This document shows positions 26,645-35,804 of a stretch of DNA of 64,000 nucleotides, piece by piece. The DNA is from Tetragenococcus sp041859945 (GTDB lineage: Bacteria > Bacillota > Bacilli > Lactobacillales > Enterococcaceae). Location of the stretch: the NCBI GenBank assembly GCA_041859945.1, contig JBFLGC010000007.1, forward strand, positions 1 through 64,000, given 5' to 3'. Made by a program: the position numbers and the translations under genes. Position 1 is the first letter of the stretch. Each line of letters opens with the position of its first letter. A model generated the notes under the pieces. It saw only the letters and a list, made by a program, of their open reading frames with translations, searched no databases and was not told the origin of the DNA.

Positions 26645-26681
26645 GGACCTTCCGCGTTACGATCTTAGGAAGGTCCTTTTA
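26645..26681 (+). terminator. Rho-independent terminator after the PanB-like gene
   Basis: AGGACCTTCC pairs with GGAAGGTCCT, followed by a T run. Confidence 0.85.
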
Positions 26682-26804
26682 AAGTTGGCTAAAAATAATT
26701 CGGCGTGCTAGCAATAACTGTCAAAAGAAGACGTGATACTAGTAAGCGACGACTTCAAATTGTAACCAAAACTTAAGAAAAATGACAAGAAATCGCTCTT
26801 TTAA

Positions 26805-26832
26805 TGAAACTGGGGCTAAAATCATGTATAAT
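26805..26832 (+). promoter_or_regulatory. Likely promoter of walRKHIJ
   Basis: A good -10, TATAAT (26827-26832), lies about 54 bp before the walR start. TGAAAC 16 bp upstream is only a weak -35. Confidence 0.45.
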
Positions 26833-26885
26833 ATAGGAGACGTTAGCGTGAAGAGACTAACAATAAAATAGATGAGGTGAGTCCG

Positions 26886-27590
26886 TTGAAGAAAATATTA
26901 GTAGTGGACGATGAAAAACCGATTTCTGATATCATCAAGTTTAATCTTTCTAAAGAGGGCTATGAAGTGTCTACCGCTTACGATGGGGAAGAGGCTTTGG
27001 AGAAGGTCAAAGAAGTAGAACCGGATTTGATTTTATTGGATTTGATGTTACCTAAAATAGATGGTCTAGAAGTGGCTCGTGAAGTTCGTAAGACCTACGA
27101 TATGCCAATCATTATGGTCACAGCCAAGGATTCTGAGATCGACAAGGTGCTTGGACTTGAGTTAGGTGCCGATGATTATGTCACTAAACCATTTTCAAAT
27201 AGGGAACTGATTGCTCGTGTCGAAGCCAATTTGCGTCGTGGCAATACAAATGGTAAGGGCCAAGAAGAGCCCGCTAATGCGGAACTTGTGATCAATGATT
27301 TGACGATCCATCCGGAAGCCTATACGGTAACAAAAAATGGTGAACCGATCGATCTGACGCATCGTGAGTTTGAATTGTTGCATTATTTAGCCAAACATAT
27401 CGGTCAAGTCATGACACGTGAGCACTTGCTACAAACGGTCTGGGGCTATGATTATTTTGGCGATGTCCGGACGGTCGATGTGACGGTACGACGCTTACGT
27501 GAAAAGATCGAAGACAATCCGAGTCATCCCACCTATATCGTGACTAGACGTGGTGTCGGTTATTATTTACGCAACCCAGAAACGGAGTAA
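26886..27590 (+). CDS. walR: Essential response regulator WalR (YycF)
   Basis: This 234-residue OmpR-family regulator controls cell-wall hydrolase genes. The receiver domain opens KKILVVDDEKP with the acidic pair and has the phospho-acceptor aspartate in DLILLDLMLP and the lysine in VTKPFSNREL. The winged-helix domain ends TVDVTVRRLREKIED...RRGVGYYL. TTG 26886 has AGGTGA 6 bp upstream and gives the standard N-terminus; GTG 26877 lies within that site. It is the first gene of walRKHIJ. Confidence 0.96.
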   Translation: MKKILVVDDEKPISDIIKFNLSKEGYEVSTAYDGEEALEKVKEVEPDLILLDLMLPKIDGLEVAREVRKTYDMPIIMVTAKDSEIDKVLGLELGADDYVTKPFSNRELIARVEANLRRGNTNGKGQEEPANAELVINDLTIHPEAYTVTKNGEPIDLTHREFELLHYLAKHIGQVMTREHLLQTVWGYDYFGDVRTVDVTVRRLREKIEDNPSHPTYIVTRRGVGYYLRNPETE

Positions 27591-27596
27591 GCCTAA

Positions 27597-29432
27597 ATGA
27601 AAAATAAAGTTCGCTTTTACCAATCGGTGAACTTTAAAATCGCCCTGACGATCATCTTGATTTTACTTATTTCGATCGAGATCATCGGGGCGTATTTTAT
27701 TCGCGGATTGGAAAGGTCGACCATCGAGACTTTCAAGACTTCGATGACTTCCCAAGCTGAAATGATCGCTAGCACTCTAGCCAATCAAATGGGAAAAAAA
27801 GATACGAGCGATCAAGAAGAAGTCAATAATGAGGTCCAACGAATCTTGGACGATAGTGATTCTTCGGATATTTTGGAAATGCGGGTCGTTGATGAAAAAG
27901 GGATCATTTTGGCCACAACGAGTGTGAATGATCGGAGTTTGATCGGAAAAAAAAATGAGGATCCCTATATCGATGCCTTTACCAATAGAAGTCTGACGGC
28001 CATTGATCAGACGACGGAAAATCGGGTCCAGATCAACGTCCAAACGATCCAATCAGCTGGTGATACGACGATCGGAGTCTTATATTTAAAAAGTGATCTG
28101 GAACAAAAGTATGAGGAAATAAACGATATTGCGGTGATCTTTGTGACGGCATCGATGATCGCGATCTTGATCTCGATCATCGTGTCGGTATTGATTGCCA
28201 GTTCGATCACTCAGCCTATTGAAGAAATGCGCGAACAGGCACTACGGATCGCCCGGGGCGATTACAGTCGCAAAGTTGCCGTAAAAGCCAATGATGAATT
28301 GGGACAGTTGGCTGTATCCTTCAATCAATTGGCGGAACGGATCGAGGAAACGCAAGAGGCCATGGAAGCGGAGCGTAATCGCTTAAATAGTGTCTTATCA
28401 CATATGACTGATGGGGTCATTGCCACCGACCGGCGCGGCCGAGTGATCACGATCAATGAAATGGCTTTGTCCCTACTTGATGTCAAGCAAGAAGAGGCGC
28501 TTGGTCAATCAATTTTGACCCTATTAGAGATGGAAGAAAAGTATACGTTACGGACCTTACTTGAAAATCCCGATGAAATTTTATTGGAGCGTAGCAACCA
28601 TGAAACCAATAGTGACACGATGATCTTACGGGTCGACTTCTCTATGATCCGGCGTGACTCGGGCTTTATTTCTGGTTTAGTGGCGGTTTTGCATGATGTG
28701 ACCGAGCAAGAAAAGACCGAGCGCGAACGCCGCGAATTTGTCTCGAATGTCTCCCATGAATTACGGACGCCTTTAACTAGTATGCGTAGCTATCTGGAAG
28801 CTTTAAATGATGGTGCTTGGCAGGACCTTGAAATCGCTCCTGATTTTTTGAAAGTCACTTTGGATGAAACGAATCGGATGATCCGCATGATCAATGATCT
28901 TTTGAATCTTTCGCGGATGGATAGTGGCAATGCGCAACTACAAAAAGAATTCATCAATTTTAAAGATTTGGTGAATTTTGTTTTGGATCGTTTTGACATG
29001 ATGATCGACAAAACTGACAAGGATTATGTGATCCGCCGCGAATTCACGACGCGCGAATTGTGGGTAGAAGTTGATACTGATCGGATGATCCAAGTGATCG
29101 ATAATATCATGAACAATGCCATCAAGTACTCACCTGATGGCGGTGTGATCACCGTTCGTTTGATGGAGACGCATAATAATGTCATTTTAAGTATTTCTGA
29201 TCAAGGTTTGGGGATCCCCAAAGCTGATTTAAGTAAGATTTTTGATCGTTTTTACCGCGTCGATAAGGCGCGGGCCAGAAAACAAGGCGGTACAGGTCTT
29301 GGTTTGGCGATTTCACGCGAAGTCTTAAAAGCTCATGGGGGAACAATCTGGGCGGAAAGTCGCGAAAATGTTGGCTCGACCTTCTTTATCAGTTTGCCAT
29401 ATGAACCTTACGAGGAGGATTGGTGGGAGTGA
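27597..29432 (+). CDS. walK: Essential sensor histidine kinase WalK (YycG)
   Basis: This 611-residue membrane kinase phosphorylates WalR. In order it has a membrane helix (about 12-32), an extracellular PAS-like region, a second helix (about 183-203), HAMP, a cytoplasmic PAS domain (about 260-370), the phospho-acceptor histidine in FVSNVSHELRTPLTS and an ATPase domain with the N box NNAIKYSP and G boxes SDQGLGIP and GGTGLGLAI. It starts 6 bp after walR and overlaps walH. All expected parts are intact. Confidence 0.97.
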   Translation: MKNKVRFYQSVNFKIALTIILILLISIEIIGAYFIRGLERSTIETFKTSMTSQAEMIASTLANQMGKKDTSDQEEVNNEVQRILDDSDSSDILEMRVVDEKGIILATTSVNDRSLIGKKNEDPYIDAFTNRSLTAIDQTTENRVQINVQTIQSAGDTTIGVLYLKSDLEQKYEEINDIAVIFVTASMIAILISIIVSVLIASSITQPIEEMREQALRIARGDYSRKVAVKANDELGQLAVSFNQLAERIEETQEAMEAERNRLNSVLSHMTDGVIATDRRGRVITINEMALSLLDVKQEEALGQSILTLLEMEEKYTLRTLLENPDEILLERSNHETNSDTMILRVDFSMIRRDSGFISGLVAVLHDVTEQEKTERERREFVSNVSHELRTPLTSMRSYLEALNDGAWQDLEIAPDFLKVTLDETNRMIRMINDLLNLSRMDSGNAQLQKEFINFKDLVNFVLDRFDMMIDKTDKDYVIRREFTTRELWVEVDTDRMIQVIDNIMNNAIKYSPDGGVITVRLMETHNNVILSISDQGLGIPKADLSKIFDRFYRVDKARARKQGGTGLGLAISREVLKAHGGTIWAESRENVGSTFFISLPYEPYEEDWWE

Positions 29433-30748
29433 AATTAATCGATAAACTCATGTATGTCGGCTTGACTGCCATGGTCTTGATCAGCTTTTATTTGACTAGC
29501 ATGATCTGGTTGACTCCTGCTTCCAAGAGTTCGGAGATGATCGATGATGTCGACAAATCGGAGACGACTCAGGTAGATACTTACAAAAGTGCGACTGATG
29601 TTTTTTTACCCCTATTTTTGACACGTTTTGAAGGTGATCAGCTGGCCCAAACCAATTCGGAATCTTTGATCAAAGAGATGCAGTCCTTGATCAACAAAAA
29701 TAAATATGAACAGTTTCAACTGAAAAAATTTGATTCAAAAGGGCAATTGAACGAGGCTATCAAAACTCAAAAAGGACTTGATATGAACTTTGTTGATGCC
29801 TTTCCGTTGACAAGTTATCTTGATGTCTTACAAAAGAAGCTTTCTTTTGAACGCGAAGTAGAGGAAGATTCCTTTTCTTTCACGCATATTCAAGTCGATT
29901 TAACCAAAAATCAGCTGCGTTTTATTGATACTAAGAAAAATCAAGTGCTCGAGGCTGCTATCACTTCAAAAGAGGATCCTTTTAAAAAGGTTTATGAGGA
30001 TACTTCTGCCAATTGGCATACAACAACGGCCAAAGGTGAGGAACTTTTGCCAACGATCGTGCTTTCTGGTGATGAACCATTGGAACTTGCGGTCTATAGC
30101 TATATTTCTTCGACTCGTCCTTATACAGTCTTTCGGGATGCTTTTTTTACAGATCCGAAAGAATTGCGCAGTAATGACGATACCGATGATCTGAAACTTT
30201 ATGATGGTTCCGAATCGCTGGTGATCCAACAAGATCAGCAGCAAATGAACTTTCAAGGCATGATCGATGTGGAGCAAAATTTTGATGGTTATCAGAGAAG
30301 TTATGAATATATCCGTGGTTTGGGCACCAATTATGGCTCTTTACGTTTGTTCAATGTCCAAGGAGCGACCTTTAATTATCGGATCTTCGTGGAAGGTTTT
30401 CCGGTTTTTGGAGAAGAGTCAGAGGGCGTGATCACGGTCAGCTTTTCTGAAAATGGTCAAGACTGTCAGAAAAATGTGGGGATACGAGCCAATCTGAATA
30501 CGATCCAGGTTCCGATCCCGTCTGATCAAAAGGTAGAGCTACCTGGCGTAGCTACTATTTTGCAAAACTTGACAGATGTGGGAGCCCAAACTGAAAAAAT
30601 TGCGACCGTTTTGGTTGGTTATACTTGGGAAAATTTAGAAGATACGGGCGTCGTCGATCTGTTGCCAAGTTGGTATATCAATTATGATGAGAAATGGTAC
30701 GCTTATAAGGACCTTTTAAGTGAGCTGCAGGAAAAGGATGGTGAGTAA
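29429..30748 (+). CDS. walH: WalK regulatory protein WalH (YycH)
   Basis: This 439-residue protein has one N-terminal membrane helix (YVGLTAMVLISFYLTSMIW) and a large outer domain, as in YycH. In Bacillus and Staphylococcus it works with WalI to tune WalK activity at the membrane. GTG 29429 overlaps the walK stop by 4 bp with GAGGAGG upstream; TTG 29420 and GTG 29423 are too close to that site. Sequence conservation in this family is low, so the call rests strongly on gene order. Confidence 0.88.
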   Translation: MKLIDKLMYVGLTAMVLISFYLTSMIWLTPASKSSEMIDDVDKSETTQVDTYKSATDVFLPLFLTRFEGDQLAQTNSESLIKEMQSLINKNKYEQFQLKKFDSKGQLNEAIKTQKGLDMNFVDAFPLTSYLDVLQKKLSFEREVEEDSFSFTHIQVDLTKNQLRFIDTKKNQVLEAAITSKEDPFKKVYEDTSANWHTTTAKGEELLPTIVLSGDEPLELAVYSYISSTRPYTVFRDAFFTDPKELRSNDDTDDLKLYDGSESLVIQQDQQQMNFQGMIDVEQNFDGYQRSYEYIRGLGTNYGSLRLFNVQGATFNYRIFVEGFPVFGEESEGVITVSFSENGQDCQKNVGIRANLNTIQVPIPSDQKVELPGVATILQNLTDVGAQTEKIATVLVGYTWENLEDTGVVDLLPSWYINYDEKWYAYKDLLSELQEKDGE

Positions 30749-30751
30749 CAG

Positions 30752-31615
30752 ATGGACTTTAAACGGATCGGTTGGATTTTCTTCTTTGCCTTTTTGGGAG
30801 TGAATATCTTTCTTTTTAATATTTATCAAGAGGCTGATTCGGAGCAAGATGTTGTCTATCGTTCTGACCAGAAAATCCCGATCGAAAAACGACTTGACTC
30901 TGAAAACATTAGTTATACTAATAACTTTTCAAAAGAAGCTTTACAAGGCTATTATTTAAGTGGGACACCGACTAATCTACAAAATGCGGTCGTTAAAGAG
31001 CGCGAGCAATTAGCAGATCCTGATTTTTTGAAAAGCCAAACGACTATCAAAGACAGTAAGTTGACGCATGAACTCGCTGAAACAGTCGCCTTCACGGATA
31101 CGAAAGAGGCTAAAAATGTGGTCAAGAAATTTTTGACGACAAGTGATGAGCTGATTTTTGGCGATGATTATACCTATATGTCAAAATGGTCGAATTGGAC
31201 CGATGAATATCCGCGTATTTTTGCGGCTCAGACTTATGAAGGGATCCCGATCAATGATGATTCAAGTTTACTGACAGTGAATATGACTCAAGATACACAG
31301 GGCTACCAACTGCTAAACTATACGCAAACACATATTTCTGATTTGACACCCTTGCGTGAGGCGATGACCTTATATACAGAAGAGGATGCGATCAATACCT
31401 TGTATGTCAACAATAAGATCCCAGCCAAATCGACCATCAAGTGGCAACAGTTAACCTATACTTTGACGTTAAAAGTACGAGGCCAATACGTTTACGTTCC
31501 GGCTTGGTTTGTGGCGATCGTGACCGATGACAATAGTTTACAGATTGAGCAAGTCAATGCGCTTACTAATCGTGTGATCACAAACTCCACGGTCCAAACA
31601 GTAGAAAATCCGTAA
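30752..31615 (+). CDS. walI: WalK regulatory protein WalI (YycI)
   Basis: This 287-residue protein has an N-terminal anchor helix (IGWIFFFAFLGVNIFLFNIY) and an external domain of YycI type. It starts 3 bp after the walH stop, with GGATGG and GGTGAG nearby. The N-terminal motif and place in walRKHIJ support the call. It should pair with WalH and WalK in the membrane. Confidence 0.9.
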   Translation: MDFKRIGWIFFFAFLGVNIFLFNIYQEADSEQDVVYRSDQKIPIEKRLDSENISYTNNFSKEALQGYYLSGTPTNLQNAVVKEREQLADPDFLKSQTTIKDSKLTHELAETVAFTDTKEAKNVVKKFLTTSDELIFGDDYTYMSKWSNWTDEYPRIFAAQTYEGIPINDDSSLLTVNMTQDTQGYQLLNYTQTHISDLTPLREAMTLYTEEDAINTLYVNNKIPAKSTIKWQQLTYTLTLKVRGQYVYVPAWFVAIVTDDNSLQIEQVNALTNRVITNSTVQTVENP

Positions 31616-31669
31616 GAAGCAAGGTATAATAGAAATAGTTTTGAAAAGTAGAGAGGAAGACATAGGCAA

Positions 31670-32476
31670 ATGGAGCAATCCAATGCATTTCAAGTCAGTA
31701 TTTTAGCTAGTGGGAGCACTGGCAATTCGTTATACATCGAATCGGAGAAAAAGAAGTTCTTAGTTGACGCCGGACTCAGTGGTAAGAAAATCGGTTCCCT
31801 TTTACAGGAAATCGATCGTAAACCAGAAGATTTAGACGCGATTTTTGTAACTCATGAACATCGTGATCACATTCATGGAGTCGGCGTTATGGCTCGCAAA
31901 TATCATCTGGACGTGTACGCGAATGAAAAAACTTGGGAGGCCATGGATCCGATGATCGGGAAAGTACCCAATGAGCAGAAATTTATTTTTGACATGGGTA
32001 AAGTACTGACTTTAGGCGATATGGACATCGAAAGTTTCGGGGTGTCTCATGATGCTGCGTCGCCACAATTCTATCGGTTTTATAAAGATGGCAAATCCTT
32101 TGTAGTATTGACGGATACAGGTTACTGTAATGACCACTTGCGCGGTGTTATTCGCGGCGCCGATGCCTATTTGATGGAAAGTAATCATGATTTAGAAATG
32201 TTGCGGATGGGCAGTTATCCTTGGCCTCTTAAACAACGTATCTTAGGGGATAAAGGCCATTTGTCTAATGAGGACGGAGCCTTAGTCATGACAGACATCT
32301 TGTCCAACCAAACCAAGCGGATCTATCTAGGTCACCGTAGTCAGGAGAATAATTTGAAAGAATTGGCTCATTTGACCATGGAAAATGTATTAAAAGAACA
32401 TGATTTTGGTGTGGGCGAAGATTTTGAAGTCTACGATACTGATCCCGATAAAGCAACTTCTTTATTTGGACTATAG
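31670..32476 (+). CDS. walJ: Metallo-beta-lactamase-fold hydrolase WalJ (YycJ)
   Basis: This 268-residue cytosolic protein has the metallo-beta-lactamase core: SILASGSTGNSLYIE at the start, the metal motif THEHRDHIHG, the aspartate in LTDTGYC and the histidine in LGHRSQENN. YycJ is reported as an exonuclease-like enzyme that links cell wall and DNA functions. GAGAGGAAG lies before ATG 31670. It ends the wal operon at a terminator; htrA, often next in related bacteria, is absent. Confidence 0.93.
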   Translation: MEQSNAFQVSILASGSTGNSLYIESEKKKFLVDAGLSGKKIGSLLQEIDRKPEDLDAIFVTHEHRDHIHGVGVMARKYHLDVYANEKTWEAMDPMIGKVPNEQKFIFDMGKVLTLGDMDIESFGVSHDAASPQFYRFYKDGKSFVVLTDTGYCNDHLRGVIRGADAYLMESNHDLEMLRMGSYPWPLKQRILGDKGHLSNEDGALVMTDILSNQTKRIYLGHRSQENNLKELAHLTMENVLKEHDFGVGEDFEVYDTDPDKATSLFGL

Positions 32477-32478
32477 AA

Positions 32479-32512
32479 AAGAGCGACTCATTTTGTGAGC
32501 CGCTCTTTTTAA
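32479..32512. terminator. Bidirectional terminator between walJ and the CPBP gene
   Basis: AAAGAGCG(A)CTCA pairs with TGAG(C)CGCTCTTT. It serves the convergent genes on both sides and overlaps the CPBP stop. Confidence 0.85.
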
Positions 32513-33147
32513 ATGAGTCCTTGGGTGCGTGCTAAAATCTGTACGAGGATGACTAATGTGTTCATTCCGGCGTGTGTCGTGATAGAGGTCCAAATACTAC
32601 CGGTATACATGTATAAAAAACAGAAGAAACATCCCAATGAAAAATACAAAAGCAAGTGACCATCTTGATGGATCAGAGCAAAAAGCAGCGAACTTATCAA
32701 TACACCGAGCCGGGCTTTATTAAAAGAATCAAAAAAGCCTACAATGGCACGTCGAAAGACGAATTCCTCCATAATGGGACCTGCAATCATAGCGGCAATG
32801 ACAAAAAGTGGCTGTTTCATGATCAATTGAATGATGGTTTCCGTATTTTCTGATCCGGCCGTTTGACCAAGCCACTGCTCGATTTGGATCACGATATTTT
32901 GTAAGAAGATAGCCACAAAGATCCCAGCAAGACCTAAAAGAAAAATCTGTCGTCGGGATGGTTTCCTTTTTTCAAAGGATAATTTTTGGTTCTGTTTTTC
33001 ATAAAGAACGATCAAGCTAAGCGCACCTAGCAGGTAAGCGATCGTTGTGGCTGCGATTTGACTTTTTTCTGTTTGGAAAAAAGCAGGTGAAAAAAAAGCA
33101 ATTGCGTAAATAGCAATCGTGGCTAGACTATATTTTCTAAGTGACAT
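32509..33147 (-). CDS. CPBP-family intramembrane metalloprotease
   Basis: This 212-residue membrane protein contains the CPBP (Abi) motifs: EEFVFRRAIVG (the EExxxR type), FALIHQDGH and the late Asn segment HAGMNTLV. About six to seven membrane helices are predicted. In lactic acid bacteria such proteins are linked to bacteriocin immunity or protein processing; no bacteriocin gene is near. ATG 33147 has AAGGAGC upstream; a longer start at 33204 has no such support. Confidence 0.88.
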   Translation of the reverse strand: MSLRKYSLATIAIYAIAFFSPAFFQTEKSQIAATTIAYLLGALSLIVLYEKQNQKLSFEKRKPSRRQIFLLGLAGIFVAIFLQNIVIQIEQWLGQTAGSENTETIIQLIMKQPLFVIAAMIAGPIMEEFVFRRAIVGFFDSFNKARLGVLISSLLFALIHQDGHLLLYFSLGCFFCFLYMYTGSIWTSITTHAGMNTLVILVQILARTQGLI

Positions 33148-33323
33148 AAAAAGCTCCTTTCCGTTTCCATCATTATAACAAAGTTTAAAAGAAACTGGAA
33201 ACAACCTAGATCATAGTATCAACCCAAAGCAAGTGTTTAAAAATATCTGATCTAGAAAAAATCAAAAGATATGAAGATTTTTTGACTTTTTCTGACTTTC
33301 TTTAAAAAAATGGATCAAAAGGC

Positions 33324-33390
33324 TTGCAAATTCATTAGAACATGGTAATATTATTTTTGTAAGTTAGCACTCAATACATGAGAGTGCTAA
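33324..33390 (+). promoter_or_regulatory. groESL promoter with CIRCE operator
   Basis: TTGCAA (33324-33329) and TG-G-TAATAT (33346-33351) form the promoter. TTAGCACTC (33364-33372), a 9-bp spacer and GAGTGCTAA (33382-33390) form a perfect CIRCE, the HrcA repressor site. Confidence 0.95.
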
Positions 33391-33427
33391 TAAAGAAAAA
33401 TTTTAGACTTTATTGGAGGGATTTATC

Positions 33428-33712
33428 GTGTTGAAACCATTAGGTGATCGTGTGATGGTAGAAGTCGCACAAGAAGAAGAAAAAACTGTCGGTGGCATCG
33501 TGCTTGCATCTGCAGCAAAAGAAAAACCGCAAACAGGAACTGTTATTGCAGTTGGTGAAGGCCGCGTGCTAGATAACGGTGAACTTGCACCTGTACCTGT
33601 CAAAGTCGGTGATGTAGTCCTTTTTGAAAAGTATGCAGGCTCTGAAGTGAAATACGACGGCAAAGAATATCTAATTTTTTCAGCTAAAGATATTGTCGCT
33701 ATTGTGGAATAA
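33428..33712 (+). CDS. groES: Co-chaperonin GroES
   Basis: This 94-residue protein forms the heptameric lid of GroEL. LKPLGDRVMVEVAQEEEKTVGGIVLASAAKEKPQTG includes the mobile loop. GTG 33428 has GGAGGG 7 bp upstream; the in-frame TTG 33413 lies over that site. It is the first gene of groESL, under HrcA control through CIRCE. Confidence 0.97.
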   Translation: MLKPLGDRVMVEVAQEEEKTVGGIVLASAAKEKPQTGTVIAVGEGRVLDNGELAPVPVKVGDVVLFEKYAGSEVKYDGKEYLIFSAKDIVAIVE

Positions 33713-33738
33713 AAAATTTTATTTGAGGTGAAAAGGAA

Positions 33739-35364
33739 ATGGCAAAAGATATTAAATTTTCAGAAGATGCTCGGGCAGCAATGTTACGCGGCGTTGATAA
33801 ATTAGCAGATACAGTCAAAGTTACCTTAGGCCCTAAAGGACGTAACGTGGTATTGGAAAAATCTTATGGTTCACCACTTATCACAAATGATGGCGTCACG
33901 ATCGCTAAAGAAATTGAATTAGAAGATCATTTTGAAAATATGGGTGCCAAATTAGTTTCTGAAGTGGCTTCAAAAACCAACGATATCGCTGGTGATGGAA
34001 CGACAACAGCTACTCTATTGACCCAAGCGATCGTTCATGAAGGTTTGAAGAACGTGACAGCAGGTGCTAATCCTTTAGGTATTCGTCGTGGGATCGAATT
34101 AGCAACGAAGACGGCTGTTGAAGAATTACACAATATTTCGACAACGGTAGACTCAAAAGAAGCGATTGCTCAAGTCGGTGCGGTTTCTTCAGGTAGTGAA
34201 GAAGTCGGCAAATATATTGCAGACGCCATGGAAAAAGTCGGTAATGATGGTGTCATTACGATCGAAGAATCAAAAGGGATCGAAACAGAACTTGATGTTG
34301 TTGAAGGAATGCAATTCGATCGTGGTTACCTTTCTCAATATATGGTCACAAACAATGACAAGATGGAAGCAGATCTTGACAATCCTTACATTTTGATTAC
34401 TGATAAGAAGATTTCAAATATTCAAGATGTTTTGCCTTTATTAGAACAAATCGTTCAACAAGGAAAACCACTATTGATTATTGCCGATGATGTTGACGGC
34501 GAAGCTTTACCTACTTTGGTCCTTAACAAGATCCGTGGTACTTTCAATGTCGTGGCTGTCAAGGCACCTGGTTTTGGTGACCGTCGTAAAGCTATGTTAG
34601 AAGATATCGCTATTTTAACAGGTGGGACAGTAATCACTGAAGATCTTGGACTTGAACTTAAAGATGCTACGATCGATTCTTTAGGTCGTGCTAGCAAAGT
34701 TACCGTCGACAAAGATAATACAACGATCGTTGAAGGTTCTGGCACAAAAGAAGCCATCGCAGAACGAGTTCAACTTATCAAACATCAAATCACAGAAACA
34801 ACTTCTGACTTTGATCGTGAAAAATTACAAGAACGCTTGGCTAAATTAGCTGGTGGCGTAGCGGTCATCAAAGTGGGCGCACCAACTGAAACGGAATTAC
34901 AAGAATTGAAATTACGCATTGAAGACGCCTTGAATGCGACACGTGCCGCTGTTGAAGAAGGTATGGTTTCTGGTGGGGGTACAGCTTTGGTTAATGTGAT
35001 CGGTAAAGTTGCTGCCATTGAAGAAACTGGCGACGTTCAAACAGGAGTCCAAATCGTCTTGCGCGCTTTGGAAGAACCAGTTCGTCAAATTGCTGAAAAT
35101 GCGGGGTATGAAGGCTCTGTTGTTGTTGAAAAATTGAAGAATGCTGAAGCTGGCATTGGTTTGAATGCTGCTAACGGTGAATGTGTGAACATGGTCGAAG
35201 CCGGTATCGTCGACCCGACCAAAGTGGTTCGTTCGGCTTTACAAAATGCCGCATCGGTTGCTTCCTTATTGTTGACCACTGAAGCTGTCGTGGCTGATCA
35301 CCCAGAACCAGCTGCCCCAGCTGCACCAAACCCAGGCATGGATCCATCCATGGGCATGATGTAA
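33739..35364 (+). CDS. groEL: Chaperonin GroEL
   Basis: This 541-residue ATPase subunit folds proteins inside a double ring. Signature stretches include TLGPKGRNVVLEKSYGSP, NDGVTIAKEIELED, AGDGTTTATLL and AAVEEGMVSGGG. The C-terminus is a short GMDPSMGMM tail. AGGTGAAAAGGA precedes ATG 33739. Codon bias is strong, as expected for high expression. It is cotranscribed with groES and ends at a terminator. Confidence 0.99.
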   Translation: MAKDIKFSEDARAAMLRGVDKLADTVKVTLGPKGRNVVLEKSYGSPLITNDGVTIAKEIELEDHFENMGAKLVSEVASKTNDIAGDGTTTATLLTQAIVHEGLKNVTAGANPLGIRRGIELATKTAVEELHNISTTVDSKEAIAQVGAVSSGSEEVGKYIADAMEKVGNDGVITIEESKGIETELDVVEGMQFDRGYLSQYMVTNNDKMEADLDNPYILITDKKISNIQDVLPLLEQIVQQGKPLLIIADDVDGEALPTLVLNKIRGTFNVVAVKAPGFGDRRKAMLEDIAILTGGTVITEDLGLELKDATIDSLGRASKVTVDKDNTTIVEGSGTKEAIAERVQLIKHQITETTSDFDREKLQERLAKLAGGVAVIKVGAPTETELQELKLRIEDALNATRAAVEEGMVSGGGTALVNVIGKVAAIEETGDVQTGVQIVLRALEEPVRQIAENAGYEGSVVVEKLKNAEAGIGLNAANGECVNMVEAGIVDPTKVVRSALQNAASVASLLLTTEAVVADHPEPAAPAAPNPGMDPSMGMM

Positions 35365-35380
35365 TTTAGATAAACAAAAT

Positions 35381-35420
35381 AAAGTAAAGTAACGGGTTAT
35401 TGCTCGTTACTTTATTTTTT
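35381..35420 (+). terminator. Rho-independent terminator after groEL
   Basis: AAAGTAACG pairs with CGTTACTTT around a 9-base loop, followed by a T run. Confidence 0.85.
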
Positions 35421-35429
35421 TAGCCATTA

Positions 35430-35670
35430 AGAAAATATCTCTTTTGGCGCAGTTCAAAGCTTCGTGTATCCATTTCATTATTGGTGCGAAAAAGAGCCTG
35501 AGCAGTAAGCTTATGGCAGGAAAGGGTCCAAGAAGACGAAAGGCACCCGAAATCAAAAAGTGAGTGCCTATGATGGCAAGAAAGATATCAGGGATTCATA
35601 AGCTGTGATTTATGATGATCAAGAAAGTTTTCAAAAGAACGGCCGTCGATTAATAAAGTCGTTCTTTTGT
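35430..35670. repeat. Dispersed intergenic element, copy 2, with 42/43-bp units
   Basis: This is a diverged copy of 9755-10030 (same ordered landmarks). Units begin AAAGGCACC at 35539, AAAGATATC at 35581 and AAAGTTTTC at 35624 (spacings 42 and 43). The first folds with AGGCAC against GTGCCT. The right end, AAAAGAACG with CGTTCTTTT, is a terminator-like hairpin at about 35632-35669. Like copy 1 it lies just after a gene terminator. Confidence 0.7.
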
Positions 35671-35761
35671 ATCTAAAAATTAAAATGAGAGCGTTTGAAT
35701 TAAAAAATAAAAAGAAATGTCTTGACATCTTTGCATTTTATGGTTCTTTTTGCTATTTTTT

Positions 35762-35770
35762 TGGTATAAT
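35762..35770 (+). promoter_or_regulatory. Extended -10 promoter for pncB-nadE
   Basis: TG-G-TATAAT (35762-35770) lies 34 bp before the pncB start. A perfect TTGACA at 35724 is too far upstream to pair with it. Confidence 0.55.
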
Positions 35771-35804
35771 GTATAACTGTAGAAATGAAAAGGAGCTAGA
35801 AATT

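Noticed and set aside
26740..26766. Third copy of the GTTACAATT element on the minus strand
   Set aside because: Only GTTACAATTT and a TCGCTTAC-like stretch match; no paired end is seen, so I mention it only as a weak relative.
35667..35804. Longer N-terminus for the nicotinate phosphoribosyltransferase
   Set aside because: The extra codons cross the TATAAT box; ATG 35805 has AAGGAG and the family start.
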